64,000 nt of DNA, taken from contig CAYFWF010000017.1 in assembly GCA_964346815.1 (NCBI GenBank), positions 38,681-102,680 of the forward strand, read 5' to 3'. A program made the translations under genes and the position numbers. This document shows positions 60,734-64,000 of the stretch, in pieces. Below the pieces are notes generated by a model. It made no database searches and was not told the origin of the DNA. It saw only the letters and a list, made by a program, of their open reading frames with translations. Numbering within the stretch: the stretch's first letter is position 1; each line of letters starts with the position of its first letter. This DNA is from CAYFWF01 sp964346815. Lineage in GTDB: Bacteria > Acidobacteriota > Aminicenantia > Aminicenantales > Aminicenantaceae.

Positions 60734-61966
60734 TCAGAACCTGGCTGCTGCTTGAAGAGCAAGAAGATTATTGTCTTTTTTAAGATTCCGATCACCCTCC
60801 ATCACAAAATCATATTCAAATTTAAACACGATGGCTGGAGTCAGATAATAATTCAAGCCAAGGGCAAAAATTCTCTTGTCGAAATCGGTGGGTTTCCTCC
60901 CCAATTGATCCCCTGGATCCAGATAATCAAGGATTTCGAACCTGAGGGTAGGTCTGAATCTCTCACTCAATAGATAAGAGGCTTGTATGAAAAGGCCCTC
61001 GCCTGTTCCTTTGTCGATAGGTACGGGATTATCAGAAGAAAAGTGAGAGTATTCAGCATAGAGGTCTAATTCATTTATCCTACCCAAAAAATGAAATCCG
61101 AACATATTCAAATCGAGTTCACTCTCTTCATCCCAAGCTCCATGGTAATATGAGGCTCCCAATTCCCATCTATCCTGGAAAATTCCGCTTAGCCGGAAGC
61201 CTACACTCTTGGCATCATTATTATCTCGATACTGCCTGCTCCCTCTCAACCGACTGCCGCTCCCCAAGCCATTAATCGTATAGGCATCATAATTGATATA
61301 AAAATCCTCATGGAGGATTATGTTGCCATGCAGATCAATCCCAACTTCTTTCCAAGCACTGACTCCGATCTCTCTTGCCATCTGAGGTCGTGTAATAAGC
61401 AAATTCTCCAGAGGGGCATGAAAATCATCGAAGCGGTTAAAAGGAGTTATTATGGCTCCAATTCTAAGTGCCATGTTCCTCATCAGCCAAACATCCATAT
61501 ATGCTTGCTCAACAAATGGAGGCTCATCTTCGCCTCCGCCGTGTTCAAACTCAAACTCAGCATGATAGGATACTCTTTCATGTAAACGACCGGTTAGGCC
61601 TACATTCAAGTAGTGAATATCAAAAGTATCCGTACTGTCTTGTGATGAAAAGAATTCGGTATACAGATACCCAGCCAAAACAGGACTTGTAGGCAGGGCT
61701 CCACTCTCCTTTTTCGACGATTCCTTATCAAGATATTCGAAAATGACTGCCTCGCTATTCTCATCCAGCCCAGACAATGGGCCCATCTCTTTGACAATGG
61801 TCTTCCATTCCTCGGAAGAATATTTTGAAGGTGGATAGGCAAAATGGCAACGGCCGCATTTAAGGTCATAGAGTCTTTTACCTTCTGAATAATCGCTTTG
61901 GCTATAGGCCACAAAAGGAAAAACTGTGGTTAGCACACCTATTATCCATAATGTTTTTCTCACCAA
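60734..61966 (-). CDS. Outer-membrane porin with an N-terminal heme c domain
   Basis: A 410-residue protein: signal peptide (TLWIIGVLTTVFPFVAYSQ), one heme c site CGRCH near residue 37 within a small domain (GKRLYDLKCGRCH, then EEWKTIVKEMGPLSGL, the Met being a ligand candidate), a linker, and a beta-barrel from about residue 100 to the final Phe (LALQAAARF). Barrel features such as VSYHAEFEFEHGG, VEQAYMDVWL and GAIITPFNRFDDFHAP resemble phosphate-selective (OprP/O) type porins. A covalent heme on a porin suggests electron delivery at the outer membrane. Start is TTG 61966 or GTG 61963 after GGAG; no ATG is in frame nearby. Confidence 0.82.
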   Translation of the reverse strand: MVRKTLWIIGVLTTVFPFVAYSQSDYSEGKRLYDLKCGRCHFAYPPSKYSSEEWKTIVKEMGPLSGLDENSEAVIFEYLDKESSKKESGALPTSPVLAGYLYTEFFSSQDSTDTFDIHYLNVGLTGRLHERVSYHAEFEFEHGGGEDEPPFVEQAYMDVWLMRNMALRIGAIITPFNRFDDFHAPLENLLITRPQMAREIGVSAWKEVGIDLHGNIILHEDFYINYDAYTINGLGSGSRLRGSRQYRDNNDAKSVGFRLSGIFQDRWELGASYYHGAWDEESELDLNMFGFHFLGRINELDLYAEYSHFSSDNPVPIDKGTGEGLFIQASYLLSERFRPTLRFEILDYLDPGDQLGRKPTDFDKRIFALGLNYYLTPAIVFKFEYDFVMEGDRNLKKDNNLLALQAAARF

Positions 61967-62137
61967 TTTCTTGCATCTCCTCTCTATTATATCTATCCTA
62001 CAGAATATATAGGAATTATAATTATAGATGTACTTTATTCTTAAGTCAAATTGAAAAAATTTGAAATGAGAGCAAATCTTGCATTTCTTAGTCTATTTCC
62101 ATCTCTCTGTTTTTAAAGTATGATGTAAAAGACTTCT

Positions 62138-62551
62138 TTGAAGAAGGAGGAATGCCGTGCTCACTCCAAATTCAAACAAGCGTTTATCCGGGCTAGAGCA
62201 CGCGATGCAGTGGCCACACCCCAAATAGGTTCTGAGCCCAAGGTGGTTTCTGTCCGAGCCTTGAGAAATAAAGCGCTCGATGACTTCACTAAGCTCCAGA
62301 TCAAATTTCTCCAGAAAAGAAAAAGCGGAAAGACATCCCATGAAGAACCTCAATATCAGGTTGAGGATTTTTGGGTATGGGCTCTGCGCAGAGCTGTCAA
62401 GGAGGGTGATATTGAATTTGGCTCATTGATGGCGGGACAGGGAATAGGTCTTGTCAATCAGGTTCTCCCTCTTAAACAGGCCATAAAACAATTGATCCTA
62501 GAAGCCGAAAATGCCTTAGAAAAAATCAGAGGAAAATGTCAGTGTATTTGA
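62138..62551 (+). pseudogene. C-terminal remnant of an FabK/nitronate monooxygenase-type flavoprotein
   Basis: The frame reads AHSKFKQAFIRARARDAV ... VRALRNKAL ... GDIEFGSLMAGQGIGLVNQVLPLKQAI, which matches the last 130 or so residues of FabK/2-nitropropane dioxygenase proteins (typical length 310-360). The N-terminal FMN barrel is missing; in-frame stops lie directly upstream (TAA at 62126). The only in-frame start is a TTG. It is best read as a truncated, inactive gene, though expression as a small protein cannot be excluded. Confidence 0.68.
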
Positions 62552-62612
62552 TGTATAGATTCAATATTTTCAAATGGACAAACCATAAAAGATACCATAA
62601 ACAGGAGGGAAA

Positions 62613-62906
62613 ATGATCATCGCTTCCCTTGCCATATTCCCAACAAGCGAAGGAGTGTCGGTCTCCAAGTATGTCAAAGAAGCCATAAGAGTGATTGAAA
62701 GCTCAGGCCTCAAAAGCGTTACAGGTGGCATGAACACTGCGATTGAAGCTCCCGATCTGGCAACGCTCTTCAAAGTCATTGAGAAAGCTCATCAGGCTAT
62801 AGCAGAGATGGGAGCTCGACGTATCCATATTGATCTCAACGTAGACCATCGCTTGGATACAGACGCCACTATTAAATCCAAGCTCAATGCTGTCGACAAA
62901 GCCTAG
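62613..62906 (+). CDS. MTH1187/YkoF-family thiamine-binding protein
   Basis: A 97-residue ferredoxin-fold protein (DUF77/MTH1187): IIASLAIFPTSEGVSVSKYV at the start and GARRIHIDLNVDHRLDTD at the end are family signatures. Related proteins bind thiamine or its pyrimidine part and are thought to help in uptake or salvage. Strong AGGAGGG site. No thiamine gene or riboswitch is next to it. Confidence 0.85.
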   Translation: MIIASLAIFPTSEGVSVSKYVKEAIRVIESSGLKSVTGGMNTAIEAPDLATLFKVIEKAHQAIAEMGARRIHIDLNVDHRLDTDATIKSKLNAVDKA

Positions 62907-62963
62907 CCTGCTTTGATTTCATTGGATTCTTAAACGAAGAGAGCTTCTCGAGGAATTTGGCCT

Positions 62964-63845
62964 TCACCCGACCCGCCATAAAGGCCGGGTGAGACAAGTG
63001 GGCCCCCCGGCTCCCTTCCTGGAAATCTCATCACCCTTATACTCCCAAACCTCTGCGCCTTCCTGTTCCAGCATTTTCCTTGTCTGGGGATTGCCAGAAA
63101 GGACGATACATTTTCTGGGAGCAACTGTTAACACATTGCATCCCATACTCTCAAATTCCTCATCGGAAACCTCAATCAGTTTGATTCCCAGGCTAACGAG
63201 CCATTTCCGAAAACTGACCGGCATCAATCGAGAATAGACAACGGCCAGATCGTGATCCACAGGGCTGATGATGGACATCAAGTGCAGAACATCATCGGGC
63301 CCCTTCCAGTGTGGCAGCGGCACGACCTTGAACTCAGAAATGAATCCTTTAATCAGTTCATAAAACTGGCGAATGCCCTCTCGGTCAGTACGGTAGCCCT
63401 CTGCTATAGCTAAGGTGTCTTTGTTAAAAATAACGACATCTCCTCCCTCCAAGCATCCTTCCCCGGTAATGGAACCAAGAATTGGGATATCCAGTCCCGA
63501 TAAAAATTCAGCCATAGCTTCAGGTTCCCTCCTGCGCTGCTCCTTTCCCATGTTGCACACAACAGCTCCTACTGGAGTCATGATCACAGGATCATGGACA
63601 TAGATCGAATCCAATCCGGTTTGATCATTAGAGGGCAGATAGTGGATCTGAGGAACTTGCTTTTCCAGAAGCTCAACAAAGCTGTCGTACTCTTCTACTG
63701 CTCGATTAAAATCTGGGCAGCCTAGATAATTTAAGTCGGCCCACTGCTCTTGGATGTTATCATCACTAATAAAGGCCTCGGTTGGATGTTTCAGCAGCAG
63801 ACGTCTTATGGAGCCAACTTCAGACTGGCAGCCGAATTCCATCAT
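62964..63845 (-). CDS. Amidinotransferase-superfamily hydrolase (DDAH/arginine deiminase type)
   Basis: A 293-residue guanidine-modifying enzyme: GCLEGGDVVIF carries an acidic substrate-binding residue, LPHWKGPDDVLHLMS contains the catalytic His, and GAGGPTCLTRPL near the C terminus the nucleophilic Cys. Members hydrolyse methylarginines, arginine or related guanidines, releasing amine or ammonia with citrulline, or transfer amidino groups. Substrate cannot be told. Length agrees with the DDAH-like group (250-300) rather than full arginine deiminase (about 400). Start after GGAGG; a second ATG directly follows. Confidence 0.85.
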   Translation of the reverse strand: MMEFGCQSEVGSIRRLLLKHPTEAFISDDNIQEQWADLNYLGCPDFNRAVEEYDSFVELLEKQVPQIHYLPSNDQTGLDSIYVHDPVIMTPVGAVVCNMGKEQRRREPEAMAEFLSGLDIPILGSITGEGCLEGGDVVIFNKDTLAIAEGYRTDREGIRQFYELIKGFISEFKVVPLPHWKGPDDVLHLMSIISPVDHDLAVVYSRLMPVSFRKWLVSLGIKLIEVSDEEFESMGCNVLTVAPRKCIVLSGNPQTRKMLEQEGAEVWEYKGDEISRKGAGGPTCLTRPLWRVG

Positions 63846-64000
63846 CTGAATCCTCCGCCCGTATTATAAAGATAAAACCAAATTGTGTGTCGTCAAAGGA
63901 TTTAGACAACAGCGATCGATTATCTAAGCTACGGTTTCGCATCTCATCATACCCTTAATTTGTGCTCTCCATCAAGGCCATTGTTTGATTCAATCTTCTT

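Noticed and set aside
62152..62196. ATG with a good GGAGG site inside the FabK remnant, different frame
   Set aside because: Encodes only 14 residues before TAG; likely chance.
62967..62992. GC-rich CACCCG/CGGGTG hairpin as terminator of the amidinotransferase gene
   Set aside because: It lies within the last codons and has no T run on the transcript side.
63947..64000. Leftward frame entering from the right edge and ending with TGA at 63949-63947
   Set aside because: Seventeen codons without any recognisable motif; cannot be told from chance.

Overview
The window is a bacterial chromosome segment from a Gram-negative anaerobe: it has outer-membrane beta-barrels, Tat and Sec signal peptides, prepilin, sigma-54 control and System II cytochrome c maturation. 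Phylum cannot be fixed from the sequence. The mix of benzoyl-CoA degradation genes and very heme-rich respiration recalls aromatic-degrading metal or sulfur respirers (Geobacter-like physiology) and uncultured anaerobes of the Acidobacteriota/Aminicenantes or Desulfobacterota type; this is inference only. No rRNA, tRNA or CRISPR array was seen.

Left part (1-25.5 kb): carbon metabolism. After the tail of a homocysteine S-methyltransferase-like gene comes a long leftward series: a molybdenum hydroxylase, a DUF35/thiolase/SDR set, BamA (ring-opening hydrolase), a sodium/solute symporter, an ADP-forming acyl-CoA synthetase, and an activator plus one catalytic subunit of the benzoyl-CoA reductase/2-hydroxyacyl-CoA dehydratase family. 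Divergently placed are a dienoyl-CoA hydratase and a zinc alcohol dehydrogenase. Together these outline benzoyl-CoA to 3-hydroxypimelyl-CoA. A second leftward operon (20.8-16.6 kb, consensus sigma-70 promoter) carries thiolase, 3-hydroxyacyl-CoA dehydrogenase, acyl-CoA dehydrogenase and crotonase, i.e. the lower route to acetyl-CoA. Single genes follow (thiolase-OB fusion, YggS, FmdB-like, DUF362, DUF6599).

Middle (25.7-30.5 kb): regulation. Two tandem Rrf2 paralogues, a membrane histidine kinase with a c-type heme motif in its sensor domain, an NtrC-type sigma-54 activator and a lone receiver protein. A well-spaced -24/-12 promoter with twin upstream repeats 21 bp apart precedes the receiver gene and probably drives the next operon.

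Right part (30.5-62 kb): a respiratory island with about 105 heme c motifs by hand count. It encodes an outer-membrane conduit (decaheme DmsE/MtrA-like protein, MtrB/PioB-like barrel, decaheme duplicated cytochrome); a Qrc-like complex (pentaheme c, molybdopterin-family protein, 4x[4Fe-4S] protein, NrfD) with two extra cytochromes; ResB/CcsA heme-c assembly; a second octaheme c/FeS/NrfD complex; a bc-type complex made of an 18-heme NapC-like cytochrome, Rieske protein, b6-like cytochrome b and an anchored 9-heme cytochrome; a tetraheme c554-like protein; and two convergent fusions of many c hemes to a membrane cytochrome b (19 and 11 hemes, CbcL-like). A beta-barrel with an N-terminal heme c domain lies further right. 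A 363-bp element with perfect 20-bp inverted ends and 9-bp target duplications sits just upstream of the Qrc-like operon promoter.

Read together: aromatic acids would be oxidised to acetyl-CoA, and the electrons passed through quinone and several alternative inner-membrane quinol:cytochrome c oxidoreductases to periplasmic cytochromes and on to an outer-membrane conduit. The right edge has an FabK/nitronate-monooxygenase remnant, a thiamine-binding MTH1187-family protein and an amidinotransferase-family enzyme.
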